Part shown: piece after piece, positions 1 through 5,920 of the stretch | How the letters are laid out: each line of letters opens with the position of its first letter | Position numbering within the stretch: position 1 is the stretch's first letter | The notes under the pieces: model-generated | What the model was told of the DNA's origin: nothing | Databases searched by the model: none | Seen by the model: only the letters and a program-made list of their open reading frames with translations | Program-made: the position numbers and the translations under genes | Origin: JAAZCI01 sp046462535 | GTDB lineage: Bacteria > Pseudomonadota > Gammaproteobacteria > Cardiobacteriales > Wohlfahrtiimonadaceae | Length of the DNA: 10,496 nt | Direction of reading: 5' to 3' | NCBI GenBank assembly: GCA_046462535.1 | Contig: JBKGVF010000012.1 | Coordinates: 1 to 10,496 of the forward strand

Positions 1-215
1 GCCCAGCTGAAATCGGAAGCTAAACCACTAAACTCCACCTGCGGATTATGACTTATCTCCCTAAATACTGCTTTTGAGCGCCCTGTACCAAAAAGAAGTT
101 GCCCCTGCTCTTCCCGTAAAAAACGAAAAGGGCGATTCTTCGGAGCACCATCTTCGCCAATTGTCGCTAGAAATAGAATGGGGCTCTTCGCTAAAAAAGT
201 GAGGATGGTTTGCAT
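1..215 (-). CDS. Pyridoxamine 5'-phosphate oxidase-family protein, partial (N-terminal part only)
   Basis: The reading frame starts at an ATG at 215-213 and runs off the left edge of the window after 71 complete codons without a stop. The translation opens with MQTILTFLAKSPILFLAT, followed by GEDGAPKNRPFRF and then GTGRSKAVFREISHNPQVEF. This is the usual order in small FMN-binding split-barrel proteins of the pyridoxamine 5'-phosphate oxidase superfamily: an N-terminal helix, a first strand ending in FLAT, a conserved RPF strand, then a helix with a NPxVEF-like strand. A purine-rich GGAGAAGAGA lies just upstream of the ATG. By family knowledge such proteins bind FMN or F420-like cofactors and reduce small substrates or scavenge flavin; the substrate cannot be told. 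A 74-residue frame at 61-285 on the same strand lies in another phase and is a shadow. Confidence 0.8.
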   Translation of the reverse strand, partial: MQTILTFLAKSPILFLATIGEDGAPKNRPFRFLREEQGQLLFGTGRSKAVFREISHNPQVEFSGLASDFSW

Positions 216-478
216 AGTCTCTTCTCCAACAGTGCAAAATAAACAGTAAAATAAACGATGAAATAACGATATATCTATCTTGCATATATTATCGAAAGCG
301 ATGCCCCGGCGCCTCTTTACTCACGCAAAATCGGCTTTAGATCAACTCCTCCCCTTACTCATAAAAAAGAGCTCTGTTTAAACGAAATAATTACGGCATA
401 CTGAAAGTGAGAAAATGATAAATATGTTAAAAATAATCGGCTTGCGCCGGCGAGTTCTCAACCCTAAATGGAGGTTTT

Positions 479-838
479 ATGCGTAAATTACGGTTTACTC
501 TATTAGCGCCAATACTTGTGCTATTTGCTCTTCCCACATTTGCCACCTACTGCCAAGATGGCAACACGATGCAGATGAGTGACTGTCTGGCGGAGACTTA
601 CGAAATTGCCGATCGGGAACTAATGCGCGCATATAAAAATGCGATGGCATTTATGGGTGAGCGCCGACACCATCTGCGTTATGCCCAAAGAGCCTGGATC
701 GATTTTAGAGATAAAGAGTGCAATGCCCAGAGGGAGATCTATGCAGGTGGAACACTTTCAGGAGTGCGCACTATTCGCTGCATGATCGATTTAACCCACC
801 ATCGAACTGCAGAGTTGTGGGAGAATTACCGCCCTTAA
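479..838 (+). CDS. Secreted LprI-type (DUF1311) protein, possible lysozyme inhibitor
   Basis: This 119-residue protein has a clear Sec signal peptide: basic MRKLR, a hydrophobic stretch to about residue 19 and a likely signal-peptidase site after FA at 22. The mature part of about 97 residues carries four cysteines (25, 36, 81, 101), which could form two disulfides in the periplasm. The pattern CxxxxxxxxxxC near the N-terminus, a central helix, and QRAWIDFRDKEC at 70-81 are hallmarks of the DUF1311/LprI N-terminal domain, named after a mycobacterial lysozyme inhibitor. Lysozyme inhibition is therefore a family-based guess; many members are uncharacterised. A perfect GGAGG at 470-474 fixes the start. 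It is a single-gene unit facing the convergent esterase gene, with a terminator between them. Confidence 0.82.
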   Translation: MRKLRFTLLAPILVLFALPTFATYCQDGNTMQMSDCLAETYEIADRELMRAYKNAMAFMGERRHHLRYAQRAWIDFRDKECNAQREIYAGGTLSGVRTIRCMIDLTHHRTAELWENYRP

Positions 839-851
839 GAGATATTCGATA

Positions 852-896
852 AAAATAAAAGAAAAACGCCGTGAATAAGCAGCGCCTATTCACGGC
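852..896 (-). terminator. Rho-independent terminator of the Est30-type esterase gene
   Basis: A perfect 10-bp stem (GCCGTGAATA at 868-877 with TATTCACGGC at 887-896, 9-base loop) is followed on the minus strand by a run rich in T (the complement of the A-rich 852-866). It sits about 50 bases after the esterase stop codon. The plus-strand side lacks a T run, so it should act mainly on the minus strand, although the hairpin may also slow transcription from the LprI-like gene. Confidence 0.8.
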
Positions 897-944
897 ATGA
901 TTGTATTGTGGCTAATTTACAGTTTGCGAGTTGCAAGTTACGGT

Positions 945-1709
945 TTACTCTAGCGATTTCATAAAAGCGATCGATCGCTCGGCAATTAGCTCCTTGTCAT
1001 TATCGAGCGTAGCCACATGGTAACTATTCTCCATCATCACAATCTCTTTCTGCTTTGAGCTTATTTTACGATAGATCTCTTGAGAATTATCGGGCGGAAC
1101 CACATGATCTACCGTAGAGGAGAAGATCAGCGCCGGCACCGTAATTTTATTCAACTCTTCCCGCACGCTCGACATTAAACTTAAAATCTCGCCCATCGAT
1201 TTCACCGGCGTTTTTGAGTAAGCGAGCTCAAAAATACCCTCCGCTTTAATATCAGAGCCGATTCCTTCAATAAATCGAGCCCCCTTTTTAGTCAGCATTC
1301 GCAACATCTCAGAAAATACTGGCTGATAAATCGCCGCATTAATCGGGATAATCCCGGCGATCTCTGGATGATTTTGTGCAAGATAGAGTGTCAAGGTGCC
1401 GCCCATGGATAAACCTACTACAAAGACTCTATCGCACTCTTTCTTAAGGGTCGCCAGCCCCGCCTCTACATCCTCAAGCCACTCCGCTTGTGTTGATTTC
1501 TCCATCGCTTCCGGCGAGATGCCGTGCCCGGTTAAACGGGGTCCAAATACGGTAAATCCAGCCTTTGCAAACGCTTCACCAAGATAGCGCATACTCTGTG
1601 TAGTGCCGGTAAAACCGTGCAATACTAATACGCCGGTACGCCCTCCCTCAAAAAAGAATGGCTCGGCGCCGGTAAGAATGGTGGTGGCAATCTCATGATT
1701 CTGTTTCAT
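945..1709 (-). CDS. Est30-type carboxylesterase (alpha/beta hydrolase)
   Basis: A 254-residue cytosolic alpha/beta hydrolase of the type represented by Geobacillus Est30 (COG1647), which hydrolyses short-chain carboxylic esters. Visible parts in order: the oxyanion-hole strand VLVLHGFTG (27-35), the nucleophile elbow GLSMGG with Ser101, the acid in SSTVDHVVPP (Asp201), and the catalytic histidine in NSYHVATLDND (His231). Spacing and length fit the family (about 250 residues). The frame could open at 1721 (258 residues), but that ATG has no ribosome binding site. The ATG at 1709 has GGGAG five bases upstream (1715-1719), so I take it as the start; a third ATG at 1712 is too close to that site. 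A TATAAC -10-like element at 1737-1732 would place the transcript start just upstream. There is no signal peptide. The natural substrate is unknown. Confidence 0.88.
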   Translation of the reverse strand: MKQNHEIATTILTGAEPFFFEGGRTGVLVLHGFTGTTQSMRYLGEAFAKAGFTVFGPRLTGHGISPEAMEKSTQAEWLEDVEAGLATLKKECDRVFVVGLSMGGTLTLYLAQNHPEIAGIIPINAAIYQPVFSEMLRMLTKKGARFIEGIGSDIKAEGIFELAYSKTPVKSMGEILSLMSSVREELNKITVPALIFSSTVDHVVPPDNSQEIYRKISSKQKEIVMMENSYHVATLDNDKELIAERSIAFMKSLE

Positions 1710-1924
1710 CATTTCTCCCATAGTTTTCGCTGTTATAAACTTAGTACCGTAAAATTAGCGAAATACAACGCCTTAATCTCTCACTAATGTTTACTCGTTA
1801 ATTCAGCTATGCAGGATAACTTCTAGCTCTCTTGATCTAGCTCCCTCTATTTGGATCTATCTATTTAAGTCTACTTCGGTCTATTTAGTATAGGTGAGCA
1901 TCTACACTTTCGGGGGAATTAGAG

Positions 1925-2038
1925 TCAGCCTAAAAATGCCATAAGCGACATAAAGGCAAAAAAGCCAAAAACGAGAATCTGCATAAGATAACAACGAAGA
2001 CAGAGAAGAGATCTCAAATAACGTTTTAGATGTTCCAT
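1925..2038 (-). CDS. Possible small membrane protein, 37 residues
   Basis: An ATG at 2038 opens a 37-codon frame ending in TGA at 1925-1927. The N-terminal half is basic with two cysteines (MEHLKRYLRSLLCLRC) and the C-terminal half is almost wholly hydrophobic (about residues 17-36, rich in F, L, M), which is the layout of a single-pass small membrane protein. An AAAAGG element lies five bases before the ATG. I do not recognise a family. It lies downstream of the DyP terminator, so it would need its own promoter between about 2040 and 2130, where I see only weak elements, and I see no terminator after it. A chance frame in AT-rich DNA remains possible. Confidence 0.35.
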   Translation of the reverse strand: MEHLKRYLRSLLCLRCYLMQILVFGFFAFMSLMAFLG

Positions 2039-2132
2039 GGGAAACCTTTTTTCTAAAAAAACACTTCTATTTCAAAATAATGCTTCAAAGTCCTACTTAA
2101 AAAAACAGCATGTAAAAGGGACAGCATATGAT

Positions 2133-2178
2133 AAAAAAGCTCCGCAAGAACCTAGTCATATAAGGCTCTTTGCGGAGC
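2133..2178 (-). terminator. Rho-independent terminator of the DyP peroxidase gene
   Basis: GCTCCGCAA (2139-2147) pairs with TTGCGGAGC (2170-2178), and the stem continues with a one-base bulge through GA.CCT/AGGCTCT. On the minus strand the hairpin is followed by six T (complement of 2133-2138). It lies about 80 bases past the peroxidase stop codon. Confidence 0.82.
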
Positions 2179-2258
2179 AGTCCTGCTGAGTATTTCGAGT
2201 TTCTACCCAAAAGACTCAATTCACAACTCTAAGTCTTCTGTAGCAAGTAGTGTGTAAT

Positions 2259-3173
2259 CTACGCTTCACCTAAAGCATCGAGCTGCTCAATCGAGGGAGC
2301 ATAGAGGTAGCTTCCCGTAACGGCATGAGTATAGGAGAGCATGCGATCAAACTCGCCATCGGTCTCACCAAACATCATCTTTAACATCTTATCGATGCGG
2401 GTTAGTTCAGCACTATAGGCAAGAAAGTAGAGACCATTGGGACCACTGGCTTTCCCATAGGGGAGGCTTTGACGTACGATCTCTAGCTCTTCTCCATCCT
2501 CTTCAATCACAACCCGCTCTGTATGTGCACCAACAGGCTTCTCATCATCATCCATCTCAATATCATCAATCTTAGTGCGTCCAAAGACCTCCTCTTGGGT
2601 CTTAAGATCGAAGTGATTAAACTGCTCTAAATGGTGCTCCCAACGCTGGGCTAATAGATAACTTCCTCCAGCATCCTCTCCACTATCAATAATCGCCACA
2701 GCGGCCCGCTCTTCCCTCCCTTTAGGATTCTCTGTTCCATCGACAAAGCCGCTCAGATCCCGCGCCTCAATCCAACGGAAACCATGGGTCTCATCCTCTA
2801 CTGTGACTAATCCGGAAAAAATCTCAACAAAGTCGCGAGCAACAGTAAAGTTGATGCGATGCTCATGGGAGAGGATATGGATAAAGAGATCCCGTTGTGT
2901 CGCGCGCCCTGTCCCGTAACCCATCTCTTTTAAATCAACAAGCTCAGGCGCACTATCAGGGGTATTTGAGAGCCAATCCCATGCATCTCGACCAAAAGCA
3001 ATAACGGTCTCCAATCCGACACCACCAAAGCGGGTGTTATAGGAATTTGCGCGCGCTCGAAATGCCCCGATAGCATCAATAATCGCCTCCCGATCCCGAC
3101 TCGTAAAATTAACCTCCATAAAGATGGCATGATCCCTATTTTCAGCGGTAATCCCTGCTTGGTAAATACTCAT
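2259..3173 (-). CDS. yfeX: DyP-type heme peroxidase, YfeX-like
   Basis: A 304-residue dye-decolourising peroxidase closely matching Escherichia coli YfeX in length and motif order. It binds heme and reduces peroxide while oxidising organic donors such as dyes or porphyrinogens; claims of heme iron release by YfeX are disputed. Visible key residues: the GxxDG motif GFVDGTENP with distal Asp145, proximal heme ligand His217 in PVGAHTERV, and distal Arg234 in IVRQSLPYG. All three sit two positions after the YfeX equivalents as I recall them (143, 215, 232). No signal peptide is present, so it is cytosolic. The frame extends six codons upstream to a GTG at 3191, but the ATG at 3173 is preceded by AGAGGAGA and is the better start. 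It is monocistronic, divergent from the Nudix gene, with its own terminator. The C-terminus has no encapsulin-targeting tail. Confidence 0.93.
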   Translation of the reverse strand: MSIYQAGITAENRDHAIFMEVNFTSRDREAIIDAIGAFRARANSYNTRFGGVGLETVIAFGRDAWDWLSNTPDSAPELVDLKEMGYGTGRATQRDLFIHILSHEHRINFTVARDFVEIFSGLVTVEDETHGFRWIEARDLSGFVDGTENPKGREERAAVAIIDSGEDAGGSYLLAQRWEHHLEQFNHFDLKTQEEVFGRTKIDDIEMDDDEKPVGAHTERVVIEEDGEELEIVRQSLPYGKASGPNGLYFLAYSAELTRIDKMLKMMFGETDGEFDRMLSYTHAVTGSYLYAPSIEQLDALGEA

Positions 3174-3202
3174 AGTCTCTCCTCTTTTCACTCTTTTCGA
3201 TA

Positions 3203-3231
3203 TTTATATAGATATGGGTAACAGCTTAAAA
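3203..3231 (-). promoter_or_regulatory. Likely promoter of the DyP peroxidase gene
   Basis: Read on the minus strand, a TATAAA -10 (3208-3203) stands 17 bases after a weak TTTTAA -35 (3231-3226). The predicted transcript start near 3196 gives a leader of about 23 bases that includes the AGAGGAGA ribosome binding site. The -35 lies inside an inverted repeat (3216-3249). Confidence 0.4.
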
Positions 3232-3249
3232 TAATTTAGCTGCCTACCC
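3216..3249. repeat. Imperfect inverted repeat in the DyP/Nudix divergent region, possible operator
   Basis: GGGTA-a-CAGCT (3216-3226) is mirrored by AGCTG-cc-TACCC (3238-3249), giving two 5-bp arms on each side around an AT-rich centre. It covers the -35 proposed for the peroxidase promoter. Next to it, TTAAGCTTAA at 3251-3260 is a perfect 10-bp palindrome sharing AGCTTAA with the first repeat, about three helical turns apart. No gene ends here, so a terminator role is unlikely. The regulator, if any, is unknown. Confidence 0.35.
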
Positions 3250-3291
3250 TTTAAGCTTAACAAAGTTAGCACCTGTAATACGCAAATTTTC

Positions 3292-3319
3292 TTGATCGCT
3301 CTCATTAAAAAGAGATAAT
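3292..3319 (+). promoter_or_regulatory. Likely promoter of the Nudix hydrolase gene
   Basis: TTGATC (3292-3297, 4 of 6 to the -35 consensus) is 16 bases before GATAAT (3314-3319, 5 of 6 to the -10 consensus). The transcript would begin near 3326, which leaves only about five bases before the ATG at 3331 but a normal leader with AGAGGA before the ATG at 3346. Confidence 0.5.
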
Positions 3320-3345
3320 AGAGTGCATTAATGGAGAGGATTCAG

Positions 3346-3789
3346 ATGATTAATAGACAAGAAGAACGCTGCTTCTATCTGGCAGCAGCAATTATGATCG
3401 ATCCACTTGGTCGGCTCTTAGTAGTACGCAAACAGGGAACAACTAAGATAATGCTTCCAGGTGGGAAAATTGCTCCTGGTGAGACCCCTAAAGCCACCTT
3501 AATTCGAGAGATTAATGAAGAGCTAGGACTGAGCATTTCGCCCGATCTTCCTCAATACCTCAATCGCTATCAGGCGGCGGCAGCCAATGAGCCTGGCTAT
3601 ATGATCGAATCGAACCTCTTTGCCATTAGCCTACAAAAGCATCAGCCTCTGACACCACAGGCAGAGATTGCTGAAGCAAGATGGGTCACTTATGAAGAGG
3701 CCCTCACCCTCGACCTTGCCCCCATGATGCGGAAACATGTGTTACCGCTATGGCAATCCTTAGTCGAAACAGAGCGTAGCACCCTCTAA
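3346..3789 (+). CDS. Nudix hydrolase
   Basis: A 147-residue protein with a complete Nudix box at residues 40-62: Gly40, Glu46, Arg54-Glu55, Glu58-Glu59, Gly61, exactly matching GX5EX7REUXEEXGU, which binds the metal that drives hydrolysis of nucleoside diphosphates linked to another moiety. The strand before it (LLVVRKQG.KIMLPGG) and the later ARWVTYEEAL segment are typical of the fold. The substrate is not evident; the form resembles small MutT-like or ADP-ribose-type housecleaning enzymes. The frame also has an ATG at 3331, but AGAGGA stands five bases before the ATG at 3346 and the likely promoter sits too close to 3331, so the shorter start is chosen. The gene ends four bases before the stop of a convergent gene. 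Confidence 0.9.
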   Translation: MINRQEERCFYLAAAIMIDPLGRLLVVRKQGTTKIMLPGGKIAPGETPKATLIREINEELGLSISPDLPQYLNRYQAAAANEPGYMIESNLFAISLQKHQPLTPQAEIAEARWVTYEEALTLDLAPMMRKHVLPLWQSLVETERSTL

Positions 3790-3793
3790 CAAC

Positions 3794-4297
3794 TTAGCGC
3801 GCGCAATCACTCGCTTTTAACAAAATCGTCCGATCATGCTCTTCTGCAAGATGGTACGTAGCAAAGTAGTCAGATAGATAACGCTCCTGCTCTTCTGCTG
3901 ATCCCCCCTCTAACGCACCACGAGAGAGGAGATTATAATCGCCAGCAAACCAATTTCCTAACCAATCTCGCCGAAGGCAGATCATCAAACCCTCTACCCC
4001 ATTGAAGCGATTCTGCGCCATCACACCATAAAGACGGGTTGATCCTTCCGACTCCTCAAGAGGAAAGAGGCTTCGTGCGACATAGTAGGGAGGATCACGA
4101 TACTCTTCACCTAATGCCCGCTCAATTAAACGGTCCATATAACGGGCTACTGCCTGCTCTGGCGAGCGGGCAAAGGCGCCCGTCCCCCCATAATTGGTAA
4201 AGTAGGGCAGTGTTACATTAACAATTATCCCCACTACAACAATCAGGAGAATTAAATAAGGTAAGCGTTCACGAGCAAACCATCGTCGTCCAAACAT
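3794..4297 (-). CDS. Hypothetical protein with one N-terminal membrane segment
   Basis: A 167-residue protein I do not recognise. It starts with a short basic segment (MFGRRWFARERL), then one strongly hydrophobic helix at about residues 14-33 (ILLIVVVGIIVNVTLPYF), then a soluble domain rich in acidic and aromatic residues. This suggests an inner-membrane anchor with about 130 residues outside the cytosol; the positive N-terminus favours an in-to-out orientation. Two cysteines (in LMICLRRDW and near the end in SDCAR) could form a periplasmic disulfide. No catalytic motif is visible. GGGAG lies seven bases before the ATG. It is divergent from the EstB-type esterase gene, sharing a 141-base region, and converges tightly on the Nudix gene; neither neighbour explains its job. 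Confidence 0.75.
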   Translation of the reverse strand: MFGRRWFARERLPYLILLIVVVGIIVNVTLPYFTNYGGTGAFARSPEQAVARYMDRLIERALGEEYRDPPYYVARSLFPLEESEGSTRLYGVMAQNRFNGVEGLMICLRRDWLGNWFAGDYNLLSRGALEGGSAEEQERYLSDYFATYHLAEEHDRTILLKASDCAR

Positions 4298-4328
4298 CTC
4301 TTAACTCCCACACCAGCTCTTAGATAAC

Positions 4329-4343
4329 TTGTTATGGTAACAA
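4329..4343. promoter_or_regulatory. Short palindrome in a divergent promoter region, possible operator
   Basis: TTGTTA-tgg-TAACAA is a perfect 6-bp inverted repeat with a 3-base centre, 31 bases upstream of the membrane-protein start and about 95 upstream of the esterase start. Its position would suit a repressor site for the minus-strand gene, but sites of this size also occur by chance. Confidence 0.2.
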
Positions 4344-4438
4344 AGAATCCCACACTCCAGCTATTATCACTTCGGCTATTTATGCAATAATAGAGACGAT
4401 CATCAATAAAATAGATAAAATAATCTTGAGGTTTCAGT

Positions 4439-5098
4439 ATGGATACTCCACTCATCTACAATGTTACAGAGGCCGACTCTACCGTTATTTGGCTTCATGG
4501 TCTTGGCGCAACGAAAGGAGACTTTGCACCTGTTGCCGAAATTTTACAGCGGGAGGTACTCCCTAATACCCGCTTCATTCTTCCTCAGGCGCCGGTTCGT
4601 CCCGTCACGCTAAATGGCGGTATGCCAATGCCCTCTTGGTACGATATTATCGATCTCTCCTCTCCTAGACAGATCAATCAAGCAGAGCTCGATCACTCTA
4701 GCCAGAGTGTAATCACCCTTATCGAAGCGGAACGGAAAGCTGGAATCCCTCTTGAGCGCATTATTTTAGCAGGCTTTTCGCAAGGAGGTGCTGTTGTTCT
4801 CCACACAGCCTTTATCGCATATCATGAGGAGGTAGGTGGGGTAATGGCGCTCTCTACTTATGGACCTACATTTGAAGATGGAGTCACACTAAATGAGAAG
4901 AAGAGCAAGATTCCAACACTCCATCTTCATGGAACGGCTGACCCTGTTGTATTGCCACAATTTGGACGAGCCGCCTACCAATTTCTCTCAGAGCGTGGCA
5001 TTAATGCAAAGTGGCATGAGTATCCAATGCAACATGAAGTCATCCAACCCGAAATTGCCGATATTGCCCGCTGGCTAATGGCCCAACTGAAAGATTAG
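4439..5098 (+). CDS. EstB-type carboxylesterase/phospholipase (Abhydrolase_2 family)
   Basis: A 219-residue alpha/beta hydrolase of the phospholipase/carboxylesterase family (PF02230), resembling Pseudomonas fluorescens carboxylesterase II. The catalytic triad is clear: Ser114 in AGFSQGGA, Asp168 in HGTADPVV and His199 in MQHEV, numerically the same as in the P. fluorescens enzyme as I recall it. The oxyanion strand VIWLHGLGATKGDF (16-29) and the PSWYD motif (65-69) also fit. Members hydrolyse short-chain esters or acyl-thioesters in the cytosol; this one has no signal peptide. GAGG lies eight bases before the ATG. It is a single-gene unit with its own terminator. It is unrelated at subfamily level to the Est30-type enzyme at 945-1709, so the pair is not a duplication. 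Confidence 0.93.
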   Translation: MDTPLIYNVTEADSTVIWLHGLGATKGDFAPVAEILQREVLPNTRFILPQAPVRPVTLNGGMPMPSWYDIIDLSSPRQINQAELDHSSQSVITLIEAERKAGIPLERIILAGFSQGGAVVLHTAFIAYHEEVGGVMALSTYGPTFEDGVTLNEKKSKIPTLHLHGTADPVVLPQFGRAAYQFLSERGINAKWHEYPMQHEVIQPEIADIARWLMAQLKD

Positions 5099-5106
5099 TA
5101 CAATTT

Positions 5107-5150
5107 AAAAAAGCCCTAAATTACGACAATTTAGGGCCTCCTCTCTATTC
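5107..5150. terminator. Bidirectional terminator between the EstB-type esterase and DUF2798 genes
   Basis: GCCCTAAATT (5113-5122), loop ACGAC, AATTTAGGGC (5128-5137) form a perfect 10-bp stem. Six A precede it, giving a T run on the minus strand, and a pyrimidine-rich tail follows on the plus strand. It lies 14 bases after the esterase stop and 26 bases beyond the DUF2798 stop, so it can serve both convergent genes. Confidence 0.87.
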
Positions 5151-5163
5151 TCTTCTACGCTCT

Positions 5164-5406
5164 TTATGACTGCGGCCGCTCCACCACTAAAAAGGCAAGC
5201 CGTTTTGCCACAGGCATAAAGATAATCATAGCGGGATAAGCAACCGCCCAGGCAATCATCCATGAGCTCAACCAAACGGAGAAAAATCCCTCCCCAAACC
5301 CACCCATTGCCCGTAAGACACTAATCAGGGAGACAACACAGGTCATAAAAAAGGTTAAGATGAGGGGTAGAATAAACCGCATATTTTTAGGGGCTAGCTT
5401 TGCCAT
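5164..5406 (-). CDS. DUF2798 small membrane protein
   Basis: An 80-residue protein with two hydrophobic helices (about residues 11-30 and 44-65) and basic ends. The pattern MTCVVSLISVLRAMG followed by FFSVWLSSWMIAWAVAYPAM and VAKRLAFLVV is the characteristic signature of DUF2798, a family of two-helix inner-membrane proteins with no known function. Length and layout are normal for the family. A GGAGAG ribosome binding site lies nine bases before the ATG. It is 64 bases downstream of the five-cysteine gene on the same strand and may be its operon partner, since I see no terminator between them. Confidence 0.8.
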   Translation of the reverse strand: MAKLAPKNMRFILPLILTFFMTCVVSLISVLRAMGGFGEGFFSVWLSSWMIAWAVAYPAMIIFMPVAKRLAFLVVERPQS

Positions 5407-5470
5407 AATAGTACACTCTCCTACTGATCACAAATTGCTCTATCCATTAATATATCATATCAGCATCCTA

Positions 5471-5794
5471 TTAATAGGGAGACTCCTCAGGATTCACAAA
5501 GTAATCCTCTGCTATACCATCTCGCTTTAAAACAGGGGTACAAGGATTATAAAAGTCTCGCTCATTAGTAGGTGAGAGGCGACGACAACGACCAAAGGGG
5601 GTATTCAATCCACACTGTGCTAGCGTGACGGGCTCCTCTTTATAAGGGAGCGGGACCGCTGTCGGTGGCTCCTCCCCTTCAAACGGGCTCTCTTTTCCTA
5701 AAAAGTTAAAGCAATATTTTCGCGGACAGAGCTGCAACCGTAAACGATCCTCTTCTCTTTGCGCCTCTTGATACCATAATGATTGATCACTCAT
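5471..5794 (-). CDS. Hypothetical five-cysteine protein, family not recognised
   Basis: A 107-residue soluble, hydrophilic protein without signal peptide or membrane helix. It has cysteines at 23, 28, 61, 70 and 85 (LCPRKYCFNF, QCGLNTPFGRC, FYNPC), many prolines and both acidic and basic clusters, and N-terminal helix-forming residues (about 5-22). CxxxxC plus a later CxxxxxxxxC could bind a metal or a cluster, but this is only a reading of spacing. The gene is almost certainly real: a perfect AAGGAGG (5806-5800) stands five bases before the ATG. It lies 126 bases after rhtC on the same strand and 64 before the DUF2798 gene. The 126-base leader contains strong hairpins. I cannot assign a function. 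Confidence 0.72.
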   Translation of the reverse strand: MSDQSLWYQEAQREEDRLRLQLCPRKYCFNFLGKESPFEGEEPPTAVPLPYKEEPVTLAQCGLNTPFGRCRRLSPTNERDFYNPCTPVLKRDGIAEDYFVNPEESPY

Positions 5795-5814
5795 TCTCTC
5801 CTCCTTACACTAAG

Positions 5815-5878
5815 GCTCGATCATTAGATCGAGCTCTCTCTCGATTATTGTTATCAGTTCTCTCTATTGAACGAGAGA
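5815..5878 (-). promoter_or_regulatory. Structured leader with competing hairpins before the five-cysteine gene
   Basis: GCTCGATC (5815-5822), loop ATTA, GATCGAGC (5827-5834) is a perfect 8-bp hairpin ending eight bases before the ribosome binding site on the minus strand. Upstream of it, the segment 5872-5878 can pair either with 5859-5864 (6 bp, 8-base loop) or with 5837-5843 (7 bp). The hairpins are not followed by T runs, so they do not look like a terminator for rhtC. A regulatory leader is possible, but the CT-rich sequence makes chance pairing easy. Confidence 0.3.
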
Positions 5879-5920
5879 TAGTATCCCACAACCTTTCATG
5901 GAAACCAAAATCCGTACTGC

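Larger units (their letters stand above)
1722..2258. other. Long intergenic stretch between the esterase and DyP peroxidase genes
   Basis: About 540 bases without a large gene. The right part holds the DyP terminator (2133-2178) and a possible 37-residue ORF on the minus strand (1925-2038). The left part (about 1830-1905) is a low-complexity run in which CTAGCTC occurs twice 15 bases apart and TCTATTTA occurs twice about 20 bases apart; I see no gene, tRNA or stable hairpin in it. The last 40 bases before 1722 should contain the esterase promoter. Confidence 0.6.

Noticed and set aside
61..285. 74-residue minus-strand frame with a hydrophobic start
   Set aside because: It is out of phase with a clear flavoprotein-like frame at 1-215 on the same strand; its composition (many W, S, F) is that of a shadow frame.
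301..381. 26-codon plus-strand frame MPRRLFTHAKSALDQLL...
   Set aside because: It has no ribosome binding site and no conserved look; it lies in the upstream region of the LprI-like gene.
2259..2300. Possible encapsulin cargo peptide at the DyP C-terminus
   Set aside because: The protein ends SIEQLDALGEA, as in cytosolic YfeX-type enzymes, with no added targeting tail, and no encapsulin gene is nearby.
4252..4455. 67-residue minus-strand frame across the divergent promoter region
   Set aside because: It overlaps two well-supported genes and their spacer, has no ribosome binding site and has no family-like sequence.
5467..5478. CCTATTAATAGG, a perfect 12-base palindrome before the DUF2798 gene
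   Set aside because: A palindrome of this size is expected a few times in 10 kb by chance, and half of it is the stop region of the upstream gene.
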